Shown piece after piece: positions 14,264 through 21,460 of a stretch of 37,641 bases of DNA. Numbering within the stretch: the first letter of the stretch is position 1; the number at the start of each line of letters is the position of its first letter. Location of the stretch: positions 12,927-50,567 of the forward strand of contig DDEH01000006.1 in assembly GCA_002336085.1 (NCBI GenBank). The letters are read 5' to 3'. Under the pieces are notes generated by a model. The model was not told the DNA's origin. It did not search any database and worked only from the letters and a program-made list of their open reading frames with translations. This DNA is from Flavobacteriales bacterium UBA1959. GTDB lineage: Bacteria; Bacteroidota; Bacteroidia; Flavobacteriales_D; Sanyastnellaceae. The position numbers were made by a program, and so were the translations under genes.

Positions 14264-16429
14264 TCAATGGGCGACCCACGTAAGTTTGTCCAGTTCTACT
14301 TTCGTTCGAAAGGCACCAAAAAGAACCGTGGCAGTTTTTGTATCCACTGTGAGCACTTCCCCACGCTCTTTGCCGCCATTTCGTAGCCGAACGATTGAGC
14401 CCACTTTGATGCGGTCAATGAAATGCTTGGGACGCCGTTTTGTCGCCTTGGCCAGTGATGCATTTTGTTTTGCCTTCTTCGCTGTTTGTGCTTCTAGCCG
14501 TTTGGTCTGTTCCATGGCCAGGTACTTCAAGATGTCCTGAAAAAGCGCACTGTTCTTACTCCCCGCATCATATTTGTCAATGAATTGTTGAAGTTTTCGG
14601 CCGCGATGCAAAGCTGAATTTTGCTCTTCTGCGATGTTTTGTTGGCTTGCATTCCGTTCCTCGAGGTGCTCCTGCGTCCTATCCAACGTACGCTTTATTG
14701 TCTCGAGTTCAAGTTCTTTGCGAAGGTTGCGGTCGGTAATTTTTGCCAAGGTGTTCTTTTCACTTTGAAGCTCTGAGATGAGTTCATCGAGTCGGACCTT
14801 GCGTTTGTCCAGTTTTCCTTTGGCGCGTTGAATCAGTGTTTCGCTGATGCCATTGATGCTGGCGACTTCAAATGTGAAGGAACTTCCCGGCGGTCCGATG
14901 TCTAACTTGAAAAGTGGTTGCAAAGAATCACGATCGAATCGCATGCTGCCATTAATGGCTTGATCCATCTGAGCTGCTCGGCTTTTGATATTGGCATAAT
15001 GTGTCGTGATGACCGCATAGCTCTTGCGCTTGTAGAGTTCCTCAAAAAACACTTCGGCCAATGCTCCTCCTAATTCAGGGTCGGATCCGGTTCCAAACTC
15101 GTCGAGCAGTAAAAGCGATTTTCCATTGGCAATTTCGAGAAATCCGCGCATTCGGTTCAGCCGATAACTATATGTGCTTAGCTGATTTTCAATGCTTTGG
15201 TTGTCACCAATGTCAGTCAAAATCGTTTCAAAGCTCCCCATTTCACTGTTGGGGTGCACGGGGACGAGTAGGCCGCTTTGCAGCATCACCTGCAAGAGCC
15301 CAACGGTTTTGAGGGCAATGGACTTTCCGCCAGCATTTGGCCCTGAGATAACCAGCATGCGTTCCTTTTTGGAGAGCGAGATGGTTTGTGGCTCCGTGTG
15401 CGCATCATTCTGCAGATTTTGCATCACAAGTAGCGGGTGATACGCGCGGATGATGTGAAAACTGCAATCATTTCTAATTGCGGGCATCTCAGCGTCCATT
15501 GCTACCGCGAGCTGCATCTTTGCACGAATCCAGTCCAGTTCCACGAGCAAGGTGTGGTATGCTCTTAGCAGCGGAAGATGTTTTCGTGTCTGAGCAGTGA
15601 GCGAGCGAAGGATTCGCAGGATTTCTTTTCGCTCGTCATCCACGACCATTTCCATCTCGAAGTTCAAGGCCACATTGGCCGCAGGCTCAATAAAGGTGAT
15701 GGAGCCATTCTTGGATTGCCCAAGCGCAGTCCCGGTCACTTTCCTTTTGTGCGTGCTGTTGACTGACAATACCCGGCGATTGTTGATGAAGCCTTCCTGA
15801 GTATCGGCCAGCCATCCGCGCTCTTTGAACCGTTTCAGGTCCTTTAGGAATTGCCGATTGATAGTTCTGCGTAGGCGCACCATTTCCTCCCTTATGTGGA
15901 TGAGTTTGACGGAGGCATTGCTGCGAACTTGGCCCTTGGCATCAAACACAGCGTCAACGCTCTCGATGAGTTCCAGTGTATGGTGAACAGATTCAATCAA
16001 TTGAATCAATCTTGGGCTCAAAGCATTCCGGTCCTCCAAGGCTTCTATGACATCATTTACCGTCAAAGACGCTGTCTTGAGCCGGTGAAAACCACCTTCG
16101 TCAAGCACTGAATCGCGCACAGCAAGTCGGTCATTGTCAGGGCCAATTTCTTCGCATCCCACGGCTGGAAATCCGCTGCCTTCCCTTTTAATATCGAGCA
16201 TCTCCTTGGTCAACTCCAATTCTTTTTGCCAGAGCTTTTGTTGATTCAATGGATGCAGTGCTTGTGCCCGAGCAATTGCCGTGGGATTTTGACAATGGTG
16301 CAACAGAAGCGTGCGTACGGCATCAAACTCCAAATCCTTTGCTGTCTGCTCGTCAAAGGATCGCATGTGTCCTCGTCTTAAATTGGAGATGTCCTGGGAG
16401 GCAGGATCGAAGGACGGATTCTTGTTCAT
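14264..16429 (-). CDS. mutS2: MutS2-family ATPase without Smr domain
   Basis: A 721-residue member of the MutS2 branch, which in other bacteria acts on recombination intermediates or on stalled, collided ribosomes. The Walker A is GPNAGGKSIALKT near residue 362, Walker B is LLLDEFGTGSDPELGGALAEV, and ITTHYANIKSRA is the H-motif. A long coiled coil follows (LRKELELETIKRTLDRTQEHLEERN). The protein ends with a small beta domain (RIKVGSIVRLRNGGKERGEVLTVDTKTATVLFGAFRTKVELDKL), a KOW-like module seen in MutS2. It has no C-terminal Smr nuclease domain, which standard MutS2 of about 780 residues carries. ATG 16366 (MRSFDEQTAKDLEFD) would match family N-termini better. Last gene of a four-gene unit. 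Confidence 0.9.
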   Translation of the reverse strand: MNKNPSFDPASQDISNLRRGHMRSFDEQTAKDLEFDAVRTLLLHHCQNPTAIARAQALHPLNQQKLWQKELELTKEMLDIKREGSGFPAVGCEEIGPDNDRLAVRDSVLDEGGFHRLKTASLTVNDVIEALEDRNALSPRLIQLIESVHHTLELIESVDAVFDAKGQVRSNASVKLIHIREEMVRLRRTINRQFLKDLKRFKERGWLADTQEGFINNRRVLSVNSTHKRKVTGTALGQSKNGSITFIEPAANVALNFEMEMVVDDERKEILRILRSLTAQTRKHLPLLRAYHTLLVELDWIRAKMQLAVAMDAEMPAIRNDCSFHIIRAYHPLLVMQNLQNDAHTEPQTISLSKKERMLVISGPNAGGKSIALKTVGLLQVMLQSGLLVPVHPNSEMGSFETILTDIGDNQSIENQLSTYSYRLNRMRGFLEIANGKSLLLLDEFGTGSDPELGGALAEVFFEELYKRKSYAVITTHYANIKSRAAQMDQAINGSMRFDRDSLQPLFKLDIGPPGSSFTFEVASINGISETLIQRAKGKLDKRKVRLDELISELQSEKNTLAKITDRNLRKELELETIKRTLDRTQEHLEERNASQQNIAEEQNSALHRGRKLQQFIDKYDAGSKNSALFQDILKYLAMEQTKRLEAQTAKKAKQNASLAKATKRRPKHFIDRIKVGSIVRLRNGGKERGEVLTVDTKTATVLFGAFRTKVELDKLTWVAH

Positions 16430-16435
16430 TTTGTT

Positions 16436-17419
16436 TCACTCGGCAGCAGAGAAAGCTTGGTGCATGTTCCATTGCCGTCTCCGGCATGTCTCCTGCACAA
16501 TATTTTCCACTGCTGCAGTATCAAATGCATTTAGCCAATGAATGTTCTCCATTTTTTTGAACCAGGTCATTTGACGCTTGGCAAATTGACGGGTATGCAC
16601 TTTGATTTTTTCGATAGCCTGTGCGTCTGAGCTTTGACCGTCGAAGCATTCGAACCACTCTCGGTAACCGACGGTTTGCAGTGCATTCAATTGGGCTTTG
16701 GAGTGCAGGGCTGCGGCTTCCTCTTTCATGCCCTCTGCGACCATGGAATCGACCCGTTGGTTGATTCGATCGACCAGTGCATCGCGCTCCATTTCCAAGC
16801 CAATGGTCAAGACATCAAACGGTCGGTTGGCAGAGTCTTTCTTGTGAAAAGAAGAAAAAGGTTTGCCAGATGCGAGGCAAACTTCTAGCGCTCGAATGAC
16901 CCGCTGTGGATTTTGTAAATCCATGCTTGCTGCATGACTAGGGTCGAGACTTTCTAATTCTTTGGCCAAGGCCGCAATGCCCTCGTCTTCATGCCGCAGA
17001 TTTAAATTCTTTCGAATACCGAGATTTGAAGGCATTTCGTCCAGTCCTTCCAATACTGCCTTGATATAAAGTCCGCTGCCGCCTGCCATCACTGCGGTTT
17101 TATGGGATCCAAACCAATCCATGAGCCAGTGGATCGCATCGGTCTCAAATTTTCCAGCACTGTAGTGATCCTCTACCTCTATGAAATCAACGAAATGATG
17201 AGGCACGTTCAGCCGCTCAGCATTTGTGGGTTGGGCGGTTCCTATTGCCATTCCGCGGAATATTTGCCGCGAGTCTGCATTGATGATTTCGCATCCTAGA
17301 GCCCGTGCAATGTGAATCGCTCGGCTCGTCTTACCGATGCCTGTGGGTCCTAACACGACCACTAGCAGCGGACGTTCGCCGGAACGAAGCGGAGTTGCGG
17401 AGGAGGATTCTGAGGCCAT
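16436..17419 (-). CDS. miaA: tRNA dimethylallyltransferase MiaA
   Basis: Transfers a dimethylallyl group to A37 of tRNAs reading UNN codons. The 327-residue protein has the P-loop LGPTGIGKTS (residues 23-32), the family motif INADSRQIFRGMAIGTAQPT (residues 46-65), PHHFVDF...YSAGKFETDA, the loop MAGGSGLYIKAVLEGLDEMP, and QTVGYREWFECFDG with ..HTRQFAKRQMTWFKK near the C-terminus. These are all canonical and leave no doubt. The first 16 residues are a Ser-rich extension. The gene lies 10 nt after the pRiA4b-type gene and 6 nt before mutS2, which strongly suggests co-transcription. Confidence 0.97.
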   Translation of the reverse strand: MASESSSATPLRSGERPLLVVVLGPTGIGKTSRAIHIARALGCEIINADSRQIFRGMAIGTAQPTNAERLNVPHHFVDFIEVEDHYSAGKFETDAIHWLMDWFGSHKTAVMAGGSGLYIKAVLEGLDEMPSNLGIRKNLNLRHEDEGIAALAKELESLDPSHAASMDLQNPQRVIRALEVCLASGKPFSSFHKKDSANRPFDVLTIGLEMERDALVDRINQRVDSMVAEGMKEEAAALHSKAQLNALQTVGYREWFECFDGQSSDAQAIEKIKVHTRQFAKRQMTWFKKMENIHWLNAFDTAAVENIVQETCRRRQWNMHQAFSAAE

Positions 17420-17429
17420 ATAGTGAAAG

Positions 17430-18026
17430 TCAGAATTGATCGCGGTAATCGTCTATGTTTTCATTTTCTCCAGGCGCTTCGTCGTCGCTACCATCGTCAT
17501 TGAGGTAGGCATCCAATTCGGGGTCGCCAGTCGATTCATGGCCGCCTGCGTCGTCGGCAGCATCCGAATCGCCAAAAATAGCATCCATCAATGCGGGGTC
17601 ATCCAATCCTTCAGGCTCCTTGCTCAAGGGGTCCGGGGACTTGCCAAATTCGAGAGCGAGGCTTGGGTAGGCCATTCCCTCGCTGGCAGCTGAGATGGAA
17701 AGAGGCTCGAGATAAAAGCACCACATCCGCAGGTAATCGTAGACATAGAGCCCTCTGCTTTGAAGGTCAGGAATCAAGTCTTTGACCGTCGCACTCTCCA
17801 TGGACGGAAGCTCTGGTGACATCGCCATCAGTGGAAATTCGTCACCCCGATCCCAGTTTTCGTTGCTTTTGTAGAACGCAGCCATTTCGTTGGCACCAAC
17901 CCATTCAAATGCATCCAAAGTGGCCATGTGGAGGTGCATCAATGGTGCATCATGATTAATCTCAATGTCGCGGAAAATATCATCCGTTGCATCCAAGATG
18001 ATGCGCAATTTTATGATCGACTCCAT
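17430..18026 (-). CDS. Plasmid pRiA4b ORF-3-like family protein
   Basis: A 198-residue cytoplasmic protein with the pRiA4b ORF-3 (also called IS1096 passenger TnpR-like) fold: KLRIILDATDDIFRDIEINHDAPLMHLHMATLDAFEWVGANEMAAFYKSNENWDRGDEFPL, then ATVKDLIPDLQSRGLYVYDYLRMWCFYLEPL. The names are historical and say nothing certain about function; in Bacteroidota it is a chromosomal housekeeping-type gene, not a mobile element. The last 60 residues are strongly acidic and probably disordered. It starts 3 nt after the ytxJ stop and is followed by miaA. Confidence 0.85.
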   Translation of the reverse strand: MESIIKLRIILDATDDIFRDIEINHDAPLMHLHMATLDAFEWVGANEMAAFYKSNENWDRGDEFPLMAMSPELPSMESATVKDLIPDLQSRGLYVYDYLRMWCFYLEPLSISAASEGMAYPSLALEFGKSPDPLSKEPEGLDDPALMDAIFGDSDAADDAGGHESTGDPELDAYLNDDGSDDEAPGENENIDDYRDQF

Positions 18027-18029
18027 TCG

Positions 18030-18359
18030 TTAAAGATAAGGTTTGACATCCACTGGGTCGATGTTGCCGTGATTCGCACTGAAAACGCACTTGGAATTGC
18101 GGATGCAGAGCAATTGAGGTGAAGCGTGCTCAACTCCCAAATCGGCAGCAATAGCGTTGCTGACATCTCTGTGGTTGAGCAGGTCAAGAAGATACGCTTG
18201 AACATCACTGGGCAAGTCCCAGTGGCGCTCTGTCAGCTTCAAAGCCATGCGGCTCACGCTGCACCTAGTGCTGTGTTTGAACACGATAATTGATGCCTCT
18301 TGCGATGCCGCAACCGTATTTTCCCAATCTTCTAGAGAAGTCAATGTTTTCCAATCCAT
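18030..18359 (-). CDS. ytxJ: YtxJ, bacillithiol-system redox protein (monothiol)
   Basis: A 109-residue thioredoxin-fold protein assigned to the bacillithiol system. The active site is KHSTRCSVSRMAL: a single Cys in TRCSVS in place of the CxxC of thioredoxins, typical of YtxJ. It continues with YLLDLLNHRDVSNAIAADLGVEHASPQLLCI, where SPQ replaces the cis-Pro region, also typical. I start at ATG 18359 (MDWKTLTS); twelve additional in-frame codons upstream are unlikely. It is the first gene of the unit ytxJ, pRiA4b-like, miaA, mutS2, and is divergent from the TPR membrane protein across 50 nt. The presence of bshC in the same window supports the pathway assignment. Confidence 0.88.
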   Translation of the reverse strand: MDWKTLTSLEDWENTVAASQEASIIVFKHSTRCSVSRMALKLTERHWDLPSDVQAYLLDLLNHRDVSNAIAADLGVEHASPQLLCIRNSKCVFSANHGNIDPVDVKPYL

Positions 18360-18409
18360 CTGATGCAATAAATTTGTGCTATAAACTTGCCGCAAAATTA
18401 CTACGACTC

Positions 18410-18943
18410 ATGGACACTAGATTCATAAAAATTCCTCTGGCGCTTGCAAGTTTGGTGTATTCCATATTCCTTTTCACTGAGGGCTACATTGGAAGTGGAA
18501 TAGGAATGGTCATTGTGACCGCTTTTATTGTCCTTGTTACAATGCAAAGCATGCGTTTGTTGATGGCATTTGTTAGCCTGCGCCAGCAGAAAATGGACGA
18601 TGCAAGGAAGTGGCTTGGTCGTGTAAATCCCAATCATCTTTGGCCACGTCGAAAAGGTTACTGGTATTTTTTGTCGGGCAGTCTTGCCATGGAGCAGAAT
18701 ATGAATCAGGCCGAACAGTTGCTGAGGCAAGCGCTCGAAATGGGATTGAAGCAAGACCATGATAAGGCAGCGATCAAGCTGAATCTTGCGGTTGTCGCTT
18801 CAGCGAAACGAAAACCAAAGTTGGCCAAGGCGCTCTTGGTGGAATGCAAGCGGCTGGATGCCAAAGGTGTATTGAAAAAGGACATTAAGCAGGTCGAAGC
18901 GGCTCTTCGAAACCCGCAAACGATGAAGATGCGAGGGCGTTAA
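18410..18943 (+). CDS. TPR-like protein with two N-terminal membrane segments
   Basis: A 177-residue protein. Residues 5-45 form two hydrophobic helices (KIPLALASLVYSIFLFTEG and GIGMVIVTAFIVLVTMQSMRLLMAFV). The rest is helical with at least one TPR-like pair: GYWYFLSGSLAMEQNMNQAEQLLRQALEMGL followed by HDKAAIKLNLAVVASAKRKPKLAKALLVECKRL. The C-terminal region is basic. No enzymatic motif is visible and I do not recognise a named family. It probably serves as a small membrane-anchored scaffold with its helices facing the cytoplasm (positive-rich side), which is inference. It starts at ATG 18410, since upstream in-frame ATGs lie within ytxJ's divergent region. Confidence 0.7.
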   Translation: MDTRFIKIPLALASLVYSIFLFTEGYIGSGIGMVIVTAFIVLVTMQSMRLLMAFVSLRQQKMDDARKWLGRVNPNHLWPRRKGYWYFLSGSLAMEQNMNQAEQLLRQALEMGLKQDHDKAAIKLNLAVVASAKRKPKLAKALLVECKRLDAKGVLKKDIKQVEAALRNPQTMKMRGR

Positions 18944-18955
18944 ATCGAGGCGGCG

Positions 18956-19348
18956 TTAGTTCGCTTCTGCCTTGCGCTCGGTTTTCGCTTTTCCCTCCTC
19001 AATTTGCAACTCTCTCAGCAGCAGTAAACTGTTTTCCTCAGCATCTCTGCAAAGATTTTGCAATAGTTCTTGGGACGTCTCAGACCAATTGGTCGATTTT
19101 AAGATCCCAATAAAATGAGCCAGTTCGTCATTGCTCTTTCGAACCATTTTTTCAGCCACAATTCGATGATCTGGATACCGCAAGGCCAGCTGCATGGAAC
19201 GCTCAGTTACTTCGGCGTAAAAAGCATGAATAGCACGTTGTATGTGGTGAATCGGAATCATGAATAGCGGTAGAAGACAGCACGCAAAAAAAAAGGCGCG
19301 AAATCCCAAAGTAGGCTGAAAATCAACCAACTCCAAATCTGAAGGCAT
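18956..19348 (-). CDS. Small single-pass membrane protein, unknown
   Basis: A 130-residue protein with one N-terminal membrane helix (FRAFFFACCLLPLFMIPIHH) and a helical, charged remainder (HIQRAIHAFYAEVTERSMQLALRYPDHRIVAEKMV...) ending EGKAKTERKAEAN. No recognised domain. It starts 15 nt after the stop of the E1 gene on the same strand, so it is probably carried on that transcript. A run of nine T (minus strand, complement of 19286-19294) encodes the Phe residues in the membrane helix and could be a slippage site. Confidence 0.6.
   Translation of the reverse strand: MPSDLELVDFQPTLGFRAFFFACCLLPLFMIPIHHIQRAIHAFYAEVTERSMQLALRYPDHRIVAEKMVRKSNDELAHFIGILKSTNWSETSQELLQNLCRDAEENSLLLLRELQIEEGKAKTERKAEAN
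19286..19294 (-). repeat. T9 homopolymer in a membrane-protein gene
   Basis: Nine consecutive A on the plus strand read as T9 in the coding strand, codons 13-16 of the small membrane protein. A one-base change would truncate the protein near its start. Confidence 0.9.
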
Positions 19349-19363
19349 CAAACCGTATTGGGT

Positions 19364-21394
19364 TTAATCGTTTAAGATGCCATGTACAGCATCGAATAAT
19401 CGGTGATTCGCTAAGAATTGTACCTCCAGGTTCGCTGCGAAGGGAAATGCGGTATCCAATCCGGCCACGCGTCCAACAGGTGCGTCCAATTCGTGCCAGC
19501 ATTCGGCTTGAATTTTTGCCGCTATTTCAGCACCGATTCCACCCGTCATGGTGTCTTCGTGTAACACCAAGGCCCGATTGGTTTTACGCACGCTATTCAT
19601 TACGGTCGTTTCGTCCCAGGGCATTAAGGTGCGCAAGTCGATGACTTCGATGGAATGGGTGGAAATGGCATTGGCTACTTCTTCGGCCCATTGAACCCCT
19701 AAGCCATAAGTGATGATGGTCAAATCATCGCCGCTTCGGACGATTCTTGCCTCGCCCAATTCTATTGTATACGGTTCTTCCGGAACGACGCCAGACAGCG
19801 ATCGATACAAGAATTTATGTTCGAAAAACAAAACAGGGTTTGGGTCTTCAAACGATCGCAAGAGCAAGCCTTTTGCATCTTCAGGCGAAGAAGGGTAAAC
19901 GATTTTCAGTCCAGGTACGTGAAAGAACCATGCCTCGGTTGATTGACTATGGAAAGGTCCAGCTCCGACGTTTCCACCGGTTGGCATGCGAACCACCACA
20001 TCGGCATTTTGACCCCAACGCCAGTGGATTTTAGCAAGGTTATTGACGATTTGGTTGAATCCTACAGTAACGAAATCGCTGAACTGCATTTCCATCATGG
20101 CCTTCTTGTTTGCAATGCTCAATCCAAGCGCTGCGCCAACAATGGCCGATTCGCAAAGCGGTGTATTTCGCACGCGCTCTTTGCCAAACCGCTCAACGAA
20201 TCCTTCGGTAACTTTAAATACCCCTCCATAATCGGCAATGTCCTGCCCCATCAAAATCAAATCGGGGAACGCTTCCATGGATTGGCCTAATGCTTCTTGG
20301 ATGGCATCAATCAAACGCAATTCTCTTGTTCCTGTCTCGATCGCAGACAAGTTTGGCAGGGTTGTGACTGGAACAGGGGCAAAGCGATCAGCGAGTTCCA
20401 GCGTCACATCGGCTTCGATTTCTGGCTCCGCTGCAGCTGATTTCAGTCCGGCTTTAATGGTTTGGCTGTGCTCGGCTCGGAGCTCGGCAATAAACGCTTC
20501 ATCAACAATTCCCTCTGACTTTATCCAGTCAGTGAAACGGTCAACGGGATCGATTTGGCTCCAATGGTCAATGAGCCCTTCCGGATAGTACTTGGTGCCT
20601 GAGGCCTCTTCGTGCCCACGCATCCTGAATGTTTTGAATTCAATAAGAATGGGCCTCGGCCGTTCTTTGATGGCTTCTGCTGCGTCTTTTACCGCATGGT
20701 ATACGGCCAAGATGTCATTTCCATCAATTTGGAGCGCGTCCTCCTCAGGAATGCCATAGCCTACAGCCTTGTCTGTGAAATGTTCGAATTTGAATTGTTC
20801 GTTGGAGGGAGTGGACAATCCCCAGGCGTTGTTTTCGACACAAATAATGACGGGCAGTTGCCATACAGCTGCAACGTTAATGGCTTCGTGAAAATCTCCC
20901 TCTGATGCTCCGCCATCTCCGGTAAAAACTAACGTCGACTTTCCAGACCCATCTAATTTTTGGGCCAGGGCGATGCCATCCGCAATTCCCAACTGGGGAC
21001 CTAAATGAGAGATCATACCCACAATATGGTGCGCTCGAGATCCAAAATGGAACGATCGATCACGGCCTTTTGTAAAGCCATTGGCTTTTCCTTGAAATTG
21101 CGAGAACAGTTGATCGAGGGTTACACCACGGGTGGTGAAAATACCAAGATTACGGTGCATTGGGAGAATGAAATTATCTGCTTCCAGTGCTGCCGCTGCT
21201 CCAACTGAAATGGCCTCTTGTCCCATGCCGCTAAACCATTTTGAAATCTTGCCTTGCCGCAATTGACTGAGCATTTTTTCTTCAATCATGCGGGGCAGCA
21301 AAAGTTGGCTGTAGAGCAACCGAATCTTCTCGTTGCTGAGCGCTTTGCGATCAAACTTGAGCGGATTGTGGGGAAATTGATTTTTTTCCATCAT
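19364..21394 (-). CDS. Fused alpha/beta E1 of a 2-oxoacid (branched-chain type) dehydrogenase
   Basis: A 676-residue thiamine-diphosphate enzyme that decarboxylates 2-oxoacids and passes the acyl group to a lipoyl E2. Residues 1 to about 340 are the alpha subunit, with the TPP motif TGDGGASEGDFHEA...ENNAWGLS near 156-187 and the phosphorylation-loop-like FRMRGHEEASGTKYY. The beta subunit follows from about 375 (LRLIDAIQEALGQSMEAFPDLILMGQDIADYGGVFKVTEGF...RVRNTPLCESAIVGAALGLS ... MPTGGNVGAGPFHSQSTEAWFFHVPGLKIVYPSSPEDAKGLL). This fused arrangement is common in Bacteroidota and often annotated as 2-oxoisovalerate dehydrogenase. I start at ATG 21394 (MMEKNQFP), 7 nt after TACCTTCG. No E2 or E3 gene is nearby. 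Confidence 0.93.
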   Translation of the reverse strand: MMEKNQFPHNPLKFDRKALSNEKIRLLYSQLLLPRMIEEKMLSQLRQGKISKWFSGMGQEAISVGAAAALEADNFILPMHRNLGIFTTRGVTLDQLFSQFQGKANGFTKGRDRSFHFGSRAHHIVGMISHLGPQLGIADGIALAQKLDGSGKSTLVFTGDGGASEGDFHEAINVAAVWQLPVIICVENNAWGLSTPSNEQFKFEHFTDKAVGYGIPEEDALQIDGNDILAVYHAVKDAAEAIKERPRPILIEFKTFRMRGHEEASGTKYYPEGLIDHWSQIDPVDRFTDWIKSEGIVDEAFIAELRAEHSQTIKAGLKSAAAEPEIEADVTLELADRFAPVPVTTLPNLSAIETGTRELRLIDAIQEALGQSMEAFPDLILMGQDIADYGGVFKVTEGFVERFGKERVRNTPLCESAIVGAALGLSIANKKAMMEMQFSDFVTVGFNQIVNNLAKIHWRWGQNADVVVRMPTGGNVGAGPFHSQSTEAWFFHVPGLKIVYPSSPEDAKGLLLRSFEDPNPVLFFEHKFLYRSLSGVVPEEPYTIELGEARIVRSGDDLTIITYGLGVQWAEEVANAISTHSIEVIDLRTLMPWDETTVMNSVRKTNRALVLHEDTMTGGIGAEIAAKIQAECWHELDAPVGRVAGLDTAFPFAANLEVQFLANHRLFDAVHGILND

Positions 21395-21401
21395 CGTAAC
21401 A

Positions 21402-21409
21402 CGAAGGTA
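21402..21409 (-). promoter_or_regulatory. Putative -7 box of the E1 gene
   Basis: On the minus strand TACCTTCG ends 7 nt before ATG 21394. The divergent flavoprotein gene's box TATCTTCG is 39 nt away, so the two promoters would share the same -33 region around 21425-21435. Confidence 0.4.
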
Positions 21410-21448
21410 AGTGGTCTGGCCCGTCGTCGTATGCCGCTGTTGAGAGAT

Positions 21449-21456
21449 TATCTTCG
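21449..21456 (+). promoter_or_regulatory. Putative -7 box of the COG2509 flavoprotein gene
   Basis: TATCTTCG followed by 4 nt (CCTC) and ATG 21461. Octamer and spacing are identical to those of the GT9 gene at 2536-2548. It fixes the start against a much longer upstream reading frame. Confidence 0.5.
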
Positions 21457-21460
21457 CCTC

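Noticed and set aside
17430..18026. Possible mobile element because of the family name (plasmid ORF-3, IS1096 passenger)
   Set aside because: No inverted repeats, target duplications or transposase nearby; it is embedded in a housekeeping operon.
21254..21460. 69-codon N-terminal extension of the COG2509 flavoprotein
   Set aside because: It would overlap the start of the divergent E1 gene, and the promoter box and family N-terminus point to ATG 21461.
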